From the NCBI GenBank assembly GCA_022844585.1, contig JALHLM010000089.1, positions 1-14,523 of the forward strand: a stretch of 14,523 bases of DNA, given 5' to 3'. This stretch comes from Pirellulales bacterium. GTDB taxonomy: Bacteria; Planctomycetota; Planctomycetia; Pirellulales; JALHLM01. The translations under genes and the position numbers were made by a program. Shown here one piece after another: positions 8,201-14,523 of the stretch. The first letter of the stretch is position 1. Every line of letters begins with the position of its first letter. Under the pieces are notes generated by a model. The model did not search any database, was not told the origin of the DNA, and was given only the letters and a program-made list of their open reading frames with translations.

Positions 8201-11200
8201 CTGAGGCGAAGGTCATCAACCAGGGAACGCTTCGCCGCAGCGGCGCCGCTGGCGTTGCCCGACTCACGAACGACGTGTTCAGCAATCTCGGTACGGTGGA
8301 AGTCATCGGCGGTACGCTACGTGTGGAAAGCACCGCGCTGCCGCAAGTGGCAGGCGCGACGCTACTTGGCGGAGTTTGGCGCGCCGTGGCCGGCGGCAAC
8401 ATTGATCTCGCGAATGCGCCGTCGTTGACCGTCAATCGGGGCCAAGTCGTGTTGGAGGGCGCCGGCTCGAATTTTGCCAAACTCGACACGCTGTCCGCCA
8501 ACGAAGGCCGCTTTCAGTTGCTGGGCGGGCGTGACTTCGCTACGGTCGGAGCGCTAGCCAACTCGGGAGAGATCGTCGTCGGACCGGCGAGCACGCTGGT
8601 CGTCTCCGGCGCCTACACGCAAGCCACGACGGGCACGTTGATATCGCAATTGGGCGGCGCCCCGGAGTCAGGGCTCTATGGGCACCTTTCCAGCATCGCG
8701 GCGGCAACTTTATCAGGCGCATTCGAGATCGCGATCGTCAACGGATTTGGCCCGGCCACCGGACAGAGTTTCCAGACAATGACGTTTCCGTCCAAGTCCG
8801 GCGATTTCGGTGAGTATCGCGGCCTGACGGTGGGCAGGTTCCCGCTGTTTGGCGCGCAATTGAACCCGACTGAGTTGCGATTGAATTCATTGATGAACAC
8901 CGCGGACTTGGCGTTCGAAGCATTTGTGCCAGGGGCGTTCCCCACCAGCGCCTCGCCGGGGCAGAATGTGACCATCAGCTATCGCGCCAAAAACCAAAGT
9001 GAGTTGCCGGCGACGGGGGACTGGATCGATTCCATCTACTTCTCGCGGGATGAATTGATCGACGAGACCGATGCGCTCTTCGCGCGTGTCGAACATGCTG
9101 GCGGCTTGGCGTCGCAGGCGCTCTACACCAACTCCGTCACCGCGCCGTTGCCAGCACTTAACGACGGGGCCTATCGCGTGCTCGTTCTGATTGATAGCCG
9201 CGCGCAAGCCAGCGACGCCGATCGCTTGAACAACCTTGGCGTATCGGCGTCAGGCGTACAGGCTACCGTTCCTGCATTGACGATCGGCGTCCCGTTCAAT
9301 GCTAGCATCCAACCGGGGCAGGAATTGTATTACCGTGTCCTCGCGCCTCCGGGCGGTGATCTGACGACGGCTATTGATTTCGCCGCGCTGCCGGCCGCTG
9401 ACGTGACATTGCGGCGTGGTGCCGTGCCGGACGACGAGTCGTTCGACGACCAGGTTGCCGCAGGCGCGTTACATCCGCGTCTCTTGCTGTCCAATGCGCA
9501 AGGAGGTGAATACTTTTTGCGTTTACGTGGGCGAAATGATGCGCCGGGGCCCGTCAGCTTTACGCTCACGGTCACAAACTCGGAGTTTGAGATCACCCGG
9601 GTCTTCCCCTTGCGTGGCAGCAACCTAGGCGCTTCGTCAATTCTGGAACTGCGCGGCGCGCAGCTCACGCCGCAAACCGCGATTCGTCTGCGTAGCGCTG
9701 GCGGGACGGTGCGCGCGGCCGAGTCTGTTCGCTTTGTCAGCGAAAACCGGCTCGTGGCGACGATTAGCCTGGCCGGGCTTCCAGCAGGACAGTACCAGAT
9801 CGAAGCGCAGGACGGCGCTCAGTCGACGGCGGCCTTGGACACGTTCGAAGTCACCGCAAAGCCGCCGGGCGAAACCGGCGCCTTCATCTGGCTGAAGACT
9901 ATTGCCGTCGTGGAATTCAAGGGCACCGTCTCGCGCTCCTGGCGCAACCAACGCATTGCATTTGGTGAGTTCAACACCAGCGACAGCCCATTGCCGGCGC
10001 CATTGTATTTGCTCCGCGCCACGAACGTGCAGCCAGGGCAGGAAGTGCAGGGCTCACTCGGTTCCGACACCGTCCCGCCGCGGATGCTGCCGGGAAACTA
10101 TCGCGAAGATGACGTGCAGATTTACACCTACAAACCGAAGGTAGGGGGCGATCACGTCACGAGCACGTACGATCTGTATCAGATCGAGCCGTCGTCCACG
10201 TCCATGGAATGGGACAGCCGCAAGGACTCGCTGCGCCCGGCGACGATCGCCCCGGATGCCTGGGACGCGATCTGGGAGAACCTGCGGCCGCGACTGGGCG
10301 AAACGCTGTCCGACTTCTGGCTGCTGCTGACCGAGGACTCCGAAAAGCTCGCGGCGGTCGGCGACCGCGTGCAGGCGATCGACCGGCTCTTCGGCCTCGA
10401 ACTGCAGATGGCGAATAACCTGCCGGCCATGCCAATTCCAGCGGCGGCCGCCGATGCGGCGTTTCCGGCGCCAGGTCTGCCGTTTGTCTTTGGAAGAACC
10501 TTTGGTGAGACTATCTCGGCGCGCTATCGGGCCGGTCGGCTGGGACGCGGCTGGGTAGATAGCTACGAGATCTCCATCCGCGACGACGCCACGACCGGCC
10601 TTGTCACGCTGGAACAAGCGGGCCAAACACGGTTCTTCGCGCGACAGGACGACGGCTCGTACACGGGCTTCCCCGCGGAGTTCGCCACGCTGACGAAGTC
10701 CGGCGGATTGTATCGCTTACGGGAAAAGACCGGCGAAATCACCGCCTTTCGCGCTGATGGAGCGTGGGATTACCAGGAAGACGTCCATGGCAATCGCCTC
10801 ACCGCCAGCTATAGCGGCGGCCAACTGATGGCGCTGACGCACAGCAACGGGTCACAGATGACGCTCAGCTACGCCGGGAATCGCCTGCAACAAGTGACCG
10901 ATCCGACTGGGAGCGTCGCCACGTACGAATACGATCCCACGGGGCAACATCTAACGCGAGTGACCACCGCCGCCGGCGTGACCGAATATGTCTATAAGCC
11001 CGATCCGAGCGGCCCCAGCGCCCACGCGATCACATCTATCAGGTTCGTCGACGGCTCACACCAGTTTTTCGACTATGACAGCAACGGTCGCCTGGCTCGT
11101 AAGCAAGGGGACGGGGGCGCGGAGAGCCTGCGCTACGCGTATGACGTGGCGAGTTTTAGCCTGACGGACGCGAACGACCAGGTGACCAGGTTTTTCTACG

Positions 11201-14200
11201 ACGACTCTTTCCGCGTGGTCAAAGTCGTGGAACCGTTGGGGCGCGTTCGCGCCGTGGAGTACAACGCCGACGGACAGCCGATCGTGGTGGACGTGGAAGG
11301 GGGCGGGGCGTCGAGCATGGATTACGACGATATTGGCAATCCGATCCAGGTCTGGAATCCGCTCGGAGAATCGCAGGGGTTCGACTACGACGCAACGCAC
11401 GGCGGCCTGGTCAATTGGCGAGATTCGCTCGGCCGGGAAACGCGATTCGTTCGCGACGTCCAAGGCAATCTGGTGTCGACCGAATTCGTCGATGGGTCTC
11501 ACATGCAACTTGAATACGACGCACAAGGCAACGTCGTGCGGAGCACAAACCGCCTCGGCCAAACCATTCGGTTCTCCTACAACAATCGCGGCCAAAAAAC
11601 GCGCAAAGAAATGCCCGATGGTTCGGGCGTGGACTACACCTACAACGCCCGCGGTAATCTGGAAACGCTCGTGGACGCGTCTGGCACGACGCGGCTGGAA
11701 TACGGCGATGCGCAGAATCCGAATCTCGTCACTCGGGTGATCTATCCCAATGGGCGCTCCTTGGCCTACGAGTTTGCGAATGGTCGCCGCACGAAGATGG
11801 TCGATCAAGGCGGCTTCGAGACGAGGTATCAATACGATGCGCTCGGACGGCTCGACATCCTGCGCGATGGCGCCGGGCAAATCATCACCGACTACGATTA
11901 TGATGCGAACGGCCGACTTGCTCGGGAGATCCGTGCCAACGGGACGAGCACAAGGTATGCGTACGATCAGGCCGGGCAACTCACCGCGATCGAACATCGC
12001 GACGCGACGGACGCCGTGCAGTCGAAGTTCGACTACGAATACGACCAGGCGGGACGGCGAACCAGTATGACCACGCTCGACGGCGTTACGACCTACGAGT
12101 ACGACGGAGCCGGCCGGCTGACATCAGTGACGTTGCCGAATTTGCATGTGATTGCCTATGACTACGACGCCGCGGGGAATCGGCGCACTTCACAGAATGG
12201 TTTCTCGACGACGAACTACGCCGTCAACGAGTTGAATCAATACACCGCGATTGGCTCGACCACGCAGGTGTTCGACTCCGCCGGCAACTTGGTCTCCGCC
12301 ACCGGTCCCTACGGTAGCGTCAGCTATAGCTATGATGTCGAGGGGCGGTTGGTGGGCCAGATCACTCCGCAGGGAACATGGGCATACGAATACGATGCCA
12401 TGGGAAACCGCATCGCTAGCACTCACAATGGCGTACGGACGGAATTCCTGATTGATCCGTTCGGGTTGGGGGACGTCGTGGGCGAGTACGACGGCAACGG
12501 CAATCCGCAGGCCCGCTATGTGCATGGACTCGGTCTCACTAGCCGTGTGGATGCAGCGGGCCTGGCCGCGTTCTATCAGTTCGACGCGGTCGGCAATACC
12601 ACCCAACTGACAGGCGCCGATGGCGCTGTGCTGAATGCCTATAGTTACCTTCCGTTCGGCGAGTCTCTGGCCGCCAACGAGAACGTTGCCAATGAATTCG
12701 AATTCTCCGGACAGGCCGGCGTTGTTCGCGACGGGAGCGGCCTGGATTACCTGCGGAACCGTTGGTATTCGCCCTCGCAAGGACGGTTCACGCAGGCCGA
12801 TCCGATCGGGCTCACGGGAGGGGCGAATTTCTACGCCTACGTCGGCAACAATCCGGTCAGCTTCGTCGACCCCACGGGACTCATGGATCCTGTGTCGGGA
12901 GGCGCATTGTTCTTGGGCGACTTTTACCTTTCATCGATCGGCGTGCCGGGCGCCTTTGCCGCCACGGTTCCCGGGAGCGGAGTGTCGCTGACTCAAATCG
13001 AAATCGCCGAGCTCCGCGGATTGGCGAACTTCCGACCGGCATCTCCCGGCGCTGGAATCGGCACGGGAGGGGCAGGCTTCCGCGCGCTGAATGCAAATCC
13101 AGCCAGGAATTTCCAGACCTTTTCACAGGCCCAGGTCGAGCGCGCGTTGGCGCGCCAGGCGCTGAACTCGGGCCTGCGCGCGGCGGCCCGCGGTGGCGCC
13201 TACGTCGCCATCGCCGCTGGAATCGTTTCCATCGCCCACTCAATTTGGGCCCTCGAAACGTTCGTCACCACAGGAAACGACGTCGGCTGCGTTCCCGGGG
13301 TGCCGGCGGCGATTCAGGTCTGCAATCCGGGCATCGACTTCTTGACTGGTAAGCACATTCAGTCGCTCAAAGTCACACAGGAGAATCCGGCGGAAGATCC
13401 GAACGACATTGTCGGCCCCACGGGTTATGGGCCGGACGGTTACATTCGCCCCGAGTCGCCGCTGGGTTACACGATCAACTTCGAGAACAAGGCAGATGCG
13501 GCAGGACCTGCCGCCGAAGTGTTTGTCACGCTGCAACTGGACAGCGAATTGGATCTCGATACTTTCGAGCTCACCGAAATCGGTTTCGGCGATCTGGTCA
13601 TACCGGTTCCGGCGGGTCGACAAAGTTACAGCACGCGCCTCGATCTGACCACCACGCGCGGAGTCTTCGTGGATGCCAGGGCCGAACTGAACCGCGTGAC
13701 GAGAACGGTTACGTGGACGCTGCAGGCGCTCGAGCCGGAAACCATGGATCTGCCCGGCGATCCTTCGGTCGGCTTCTTGCCGCCGAATAAAACATCGCCC
13801 GAGGGGCAGGGATTCGTCTCGTATCACGCTCGTGCGAAAGCGGGCTTGCCGAGCGGCACGCGCATCGAAGCGCAAGCGTCGATCGTCTTCGACACGAACC
13901 CGGCGATTCTCACGAACGTGGCCCTCAATACCCTGGACGACGGCACGCCGTCCAGCCACGTGCTCCCATTGCCGGCGCAGTCGCCACAAAAAAATCTGGT
14001 GCTCCGGTGGGACCAGTACGACGAAGCGGGCGGATCGGGCGTGTCGAGCGTCGACATTTACATGTCGGTCGATGGCGCGCCCGCCACGATGTTGCTGAAC
14101 GATTTCGTGGGAACGACGGCCACGATTCCACTCGCCGTGAGTCACGTTTATTCGTTCTACACCGTCGCGCGCGACGGCGTCGGCCATGAAGAACTGCCGC

Positions 14201-14523
14201 CTCTTGTACCGGATGCAACCGTGCGGATCATACCTGGCGACACGAATTCCGATGGCGCCATCAACATTCAAGATCTCAACGGCATCCGCAATAACTTTGG
14301 CCAGCGCGGCCACAATATATTGGGCGACACTGACGACGATGGCGATGTCGATATCGCGGATCTGAACAACGTCCGAAACTATTTCGGCGCTACCACGCCG
14401 ATCATTGCCGGGTCGCCCGGAGCGGTGTTGCCATCACGTCGCGAGGCACGATTCAATGATAACGGCTCGACCTTTCAACGGTTCGCCAATGCCAAAGCCA
14501 CCAGCGCGCCATTGCCACGTCTA
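5263..14523 (+). CDS. Giant exported RHS-repeat protein with beta-helix stalk and dockerin (3' end outside window)
   Basis: One frame is open from a stop at 5212-5214 to the right edge: at least 3,087 residues, translated by eye without a stop. ATG 5263 is the only usual start. Modules by residue: 1-44 basic leader ending LLEARHLLA (36-44), the LEPR-XLL type N-terminus of planctomycete giant exported proteins; 47-61 WAVDQDGFWDVPTNW; about 127-1210 a Gly/Asn/Thr-rich beta-helix stalk with a long repeat; 1211-1343 CARDB-like (DSIYFSRDELIDETDALF, later RLNNLG); about 1347-1441 PPC-like; about 1441-1533 IPT/TIG-like; 1537-1732 linker with PPRMLPGNY; 1737 onward an RHS shell with about 20 YD repeats (1888-2449); 2481-2540 RHS core ending NNPVSFVDPTGL; 2541-2702 a segment with a hydrophobic helix; 2703-2897 beta-rich module (PLGYTINFEN, GFLPPN, ASIVFDTNP); 2898-2985 FN3-like; 2991-3046 dockerin type I. 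Likely a cell-surface or secreted adhesive/shell protein; its true activity is unknown. No toxin domain is recognised after the core. Only two cysteines occur (2676 and 2687). Confidence 0.93.
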   Translation, partial: MSDAKRRSRSYFHWSPSRLKRRPVAPPSRRRLAVELLEARHLLAISWAVDQDGFWDVPTNWRDDSGVNRLPGVDDEVFLDRPVGSFVVTHRQGQDQIYAIRSSRSTLAMTGGELYIFPYASNVVSELGGTFNFSGGILEGPVTLAGITNWSGGAMRKSPGGHGGVTLTNRGTMNLTGTPHDAGGFIYNDGTINDSTGFAPLNVSLENLVGGVYNVQGDVTPPSVFTNRGTLRKSSGNGTAAIPYFTNLGGTIEVLAGTLRVDGRGYSTDAPVQGREWTGGNFQVSAGAFLDLVGANSSVGYNLAGNYIGAGMGPVRFRGELLKAGAAGATFNLASGPWEIHSTSIDVGAIGIINQGELALIGPAQKFLIGTLSNSGTIAHSGLGGLAGGSLNNLAGGLYDLQGDIPLTTPVINAGELRKSAGDGSIALRPFRNLGGTVEVLAGTLSIDGTTGDGVAPAGTGGRYTASAGATLNWIGANAFQRYDITGSFSGAGGGRVNFMPAIQTISAGGTAFDFAPGLFHWTSEQNSFLGGELATNLGEIVLSGAGQKFVTGTFINAGTIVHQGAAELGIEFGATFTNAPGAVYEIRGDRSLLGTGTFLNRGTVRKSLGTGTSILGRSFANEAGTVDVQTGTVVIGHSFSGGNTTVNRSGDFRVSAGGVLELSAGGISTNYEGSFIGTGEGTIRLSDGRVFAGPAGATFNFPGTMFQWTGGIIDGGAAGLNNTGGMTLAGANPKVLQGLVSNVGRINHGGTANLAFVFGQLNNLPGAVYDFQADVSFVRNFQDNTLVRNLGTFRKSAGATLSSTSVPFLNQGGTIDVRAASFVMKAVGETILHTGGTFLVTPGALLDLNGGDRFDTVKLRGEYRGTGGGTIRFGGGSAIIDAAGAAFDFAPGMFQWVGGLIDARPGVLTNRGAITLPEGNLQPVIAGSFQNAGTMSFVNDAQLLLRGELGLGVLTNLPTGLIDFHGDGGRLRLFDGFGPEAKVINQGTLRRSGAAGVARLTNDVFSNLGTVEVIGGTLRVESTALPQVAGATLLGGVWRAVAGGNIDLANAPSLTVNRGQVVLEGAGSNFAKLDTLSANEGRFQLLGGRDFATVGALANSGEIVVGPASTLVVSGAYTQATTGTLISQLGGAPESGLYGHLSSIAAATLSGAFEIAIVNGFGPATGQSFQTMTFPSKSGDFGEYRGLTVGRFPLFGAQLNPTELRLNSLMNTADLAFEAFVPGAFPTSASPGQNVTISYRAKNQSELPATGDWIDSIYFSRDELIDETDALFARVEHAGGLASQALYTNSVTAPLPALNDGAYRVLVLIDSRAQASDADRLNNLGVSASGVQATVPALTIGVPFNASIQPGQELYYRVLAPPGGDLTTAIDFAALPAADVTLRRGAVPDDESFDDQVAAGALHPRLLLSNAQGGEYFLRLRGRNDAPGPVSFTLTVTNSEFEITRVFPLRGSNLGASSILELRGAQLTPQTAIRLRSAGGTVRAAESVRFVSENRLVATISLAGLPAGQYQIEAQDGAQSTAALDTFEVTAKPPGETGAFIWLKTIAVVEFKGTVSRSWRNQRIAFGEFNTSDSPLPAPLYLLRATNVQPGQEVQGSLGSDTVPPRMLPGNYREDDVQIYTYKPKVGGDHVTSTYDLYQIEPSSTSMEWDSRKDSLRPATIAPDAWDAIWENLRPRLGETLSDFWLLLTEDSEKLAAVGDRVQAIDRLFGLELQMANNLPAMPIPAAAADAAFPAPGLPFVFGRTFGETISARYRAGRLGRGWVDSYEISIRDDATTGLVTLEQAGQTRFFARQDDGSYTGFPAEFATLTKSGGLYRLREKTGEITAFRADGAWDYQEDVHGNRLTASYSGGQLMALTHSNGSQMTLSYAGNRLQQVTDPTGSVATYEYDPTGQHLTRVTTAAGVTEYVYKPDPSGPSAHAITSIRFVDGSHQFFDYDSNGRLARKQGDGGAESLRYAYDVASFSLTDANDQVTRFFYDDSFRVVKVVEPLGRVRAVEYNADGQPIVVDVEGGGASSMDYDDIGNPIQVWNPLGESQGFDYDATHGGLVNWRDSLGRETRFVRDVQGNLVSTEFVDGSHMQLEYDAQGNVVRSTNRLGQTIRFSYNNRGQKTRKEMPDGSGVDYTYNARGNLETLVDASGTTRLEYGDAQNPNLVTRVIYPNGRSLAYEFANGRRTKMVDQGGFETRYQYDALGRLDILRDGAGQIITDYDYDANGRLAREIRANGTSTRYAYDQAGQLTAIEHRDATDAVQSKFDYEYDQAGRRTSMTTLDGVTTYEYDGAGRLTSVTLPNLHVIAYDYDAAGNRRTSQNGFSTTNYAVNELNQYTAIGSTTQVFDSAGNLVSATGPYGSVSYSYDVEGRLVGQITPQGTWAYEYDAMGNRIASTHNGVRTEFLIDPFGLGDVVGEYDGNGNPQARYVHGLGLTSRVDAAGLAAFYQFDAVGNTTQLTGADGAVLNAYSYLPFGESLAANENVANEFEFSGQAGVVRDGSGLDYLRNRWYSPSQGRFTQADPIGLTGGANFYAYVGNNPVSFVDPTGLMDPVSGGALFLGDFYLSSIGVPGAFAATVPGSGVSLTQIEIAELRGLANFRPASPGAGIGTGGAGFRALNANPARNFQTFSQAQVERALARQALNSGLRAAARGGAYVAIAAGIVSIAHSIWALETFVTTGNDVGCVPGVPAAIQVCNPGIDFLTGKHIQSLKVTQENPAEDPNDIVGPTGYGPDGYIRPESPLGYTINFENKADAAGPAAEVFVTLQLDSELDLDTFELTEIGFGDLVIPVPAGRQSYSTRLDLTTTRGVFVDARAELNRVTRTVTWTLQALEPETMDLPGDPSVGFLPPNKTSPEGQGFVSYHARAKAGLPSGTRIEAQASIVFDTNPAILTNVALNTLDDGTPSSHVLPLPAQSPQKNLVLRWDQYDEAGGSGVSSVDIYMSVDGAPATMLLNDFVGTTATIPLAVSHVYSFYTVARDGVGHEELPPLVPDATVRIIPGDTNSDGAINIQDLNGIRNNFGQRGHNILGDTDDDGDVDIADLNNVRNYFGATTPIIAGSPGAVLPSRREARFNDNGSTFQRFANAKATSAPLPRL
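5641..8460 (+). repeat. Long-period protein repeat in the beta-helix stalk (about 186-196 residues per unit)
   Basis: Four full units and two partial ones lie in tandem in the giant gene. A shared anchor of the form NxGTxRKS, followed by a second FxNxGGTxEVxAGTL block, begins at 5941, 6499, 7063, 7630 and 8218, so the spacings are 558, 564, 567 and 588 bases. A second anchor, AGATFxFxPGxFxW, has its Phe at 6253, 6799, 7360 and 7924 and keeps the same step. A half unit (5641-5940) opens the array with GGTFNFSGG and ends VYNVQGDV, which recurs as LYDLQGDI and VYDFQADV. DNA identity between units is low, so these are old, diverged copies. Such units usually fold as parallel beta-helix; this is inferred from composition and periodicity. 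Confidence 0.8.
10924..12609 (+). repeat. YD-repeat array of the RHS shell
   Basis: About twenty YD-type repeats with the pattern xYxYDxxGRLxxx occur over some 560 residues, for example YEYDPTGQHL (10924), YQYDALGRLDIL, YDYDANGRLARE, YEYDQAGRRTSM, YEYDGAGRLTSV and YEYDAMGNRIAS (12385). Some are worn down (RFVRDVQGNL, FFYDDSFRVV). In RHS and TcC proteins of known structure these repeats wind into a hollow beta-cage; the same fold is expected here. Confidence 0.92.
12703..12882 (+). other. RHS-associated core domain (autoprotease-type end of the shell)
   Basis: This part of the giant gene encodes FSGQAG, then LRNRWYSPSQGRFTQADPIG and NFYAYVGNNPVSFVDPTGL, the signature that closes RHS cages. 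Both conserved acidic residues (Asp2513 in ADPIG and Asp2536 in DPTGL), used for self-cleavage just downstream in TcC-type RHS proteins, are present. Cleavage at or just after residue 2540 would release a C-terminal part of at least 547 residues; that is inferred from the family. Confidence 0.85.
14233..14400 (+). other. Dockerin type I domain of the giant protein
   Basis: Two calcium-loop repeats lie in tandem: GDTNSDGAINIQDLNGIRNN (loop Asp at 14239) and GDTDDDGDVDIADLNNVRNY (loop Asp at 14326), each followed by a short helix and FG. The ligand positions 1, 3, 5 and 12 are Asp or Asn in both, so calcium binding is expected. In clostridia dockerins bind cohesins; in planctomycetes they are common at the ends of large exported proteins, where the partner is unclear. 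At least 41 further residues follow before the window ends. Confidence 0.88.

Noticed and set aside
11056..11997. 313-codon open frame on the minus strand
   Set aside because: It lies wholly inside the YD-repeat part of the giant gene. The repeated TAC-GAA-TAC-GAT codons read open on the other strand, giving Val/Ile/His-rich text with no family resemblance.
13240..14313. 357-codon open frame on the minus strand
   Set aside because: Antisense to the conserved beta-rich, FN3-like and dockerin modules, which are clearly coded on the plus strand. Its Arg-rich translation is a high-GC shadow.
12883..14523. Reading the RHS C-terminus as a classical polymorphic toxin
   Set aside because: The part after DPTGL contains a hydrophobic segment and then structural modules and a dockerin. 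No nuclease, deaminase, ADP-ribosyltransferase or peptidase motif was seen, and the window ends before any immunity gene could be looked for.

Overview
The window looks like planctomycete DNA, probably from the order Pirellulales (inferred, not proven). Three things point there: a planctomycete-type ECF sigma factor next to large Ser/Thr kinases, a TPR-kinase with the N-terminal module common in that phylum, and a giant secreted protein that opens with an LExRxLLA (LEPR-XLL type) motif and carries a dockerin. All supported genes are on the + strand. GC content is moderately high.

Layout. (1) 1-590 is the C-terminal half of a Ser/Thr protein kinase whose 5' end lies outside the window. (2) 591-1333 has no intact gene. 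It holds the decayed C-terminal end of a cytochrome P450 (663-867), in which one extra base breaks the heme-binding loop, and a plausible promoter just before the next gene. (3) 1334-1912 is a 192-residue ECF-type sigma factor, followed almost without a gap by a membrane-anchored Ser/Thr kinase with a long TPR-rich C-terminal half (1921-4866, or from a TTG at 1909 that overlaps the sigma-factor stop). The two probably form one signalling operon. (4) 4867-5262 is intergenic, with a good hairpin at 5153-5178 and a doubtful minus-strand reading frame. (5) 5263-14523 is one uninterrupted reading frame of at least 3,087 codons that runs off the right edge.

The giant protein reads as a modular surface or exported protein: basic leader with LLEARHLLA; a G/N/T-rich beta-helix-like stalk with a long repeat of about 186-196 residues; a CARDB-like domain; a PPC-like and an IPT/TIG-like beta-sandwich; a linker; an RHS shell with about 20 YD repeats; a well-kept RHS core ending in DPTGL; then, where polymorphic toxins normally sit, a segment of about 160 residues with one hydrophobic helix and the protein's only two cysteines; a further beta-rich module, an FN3-like module and a dockerin type I. 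No toxin or immunity gene is recognisable inside the window.

The kinase, sigma-factor/kinase pair and giant gene are adjacent, but the sequence alone does not show that the signalling genes control the giant protein.
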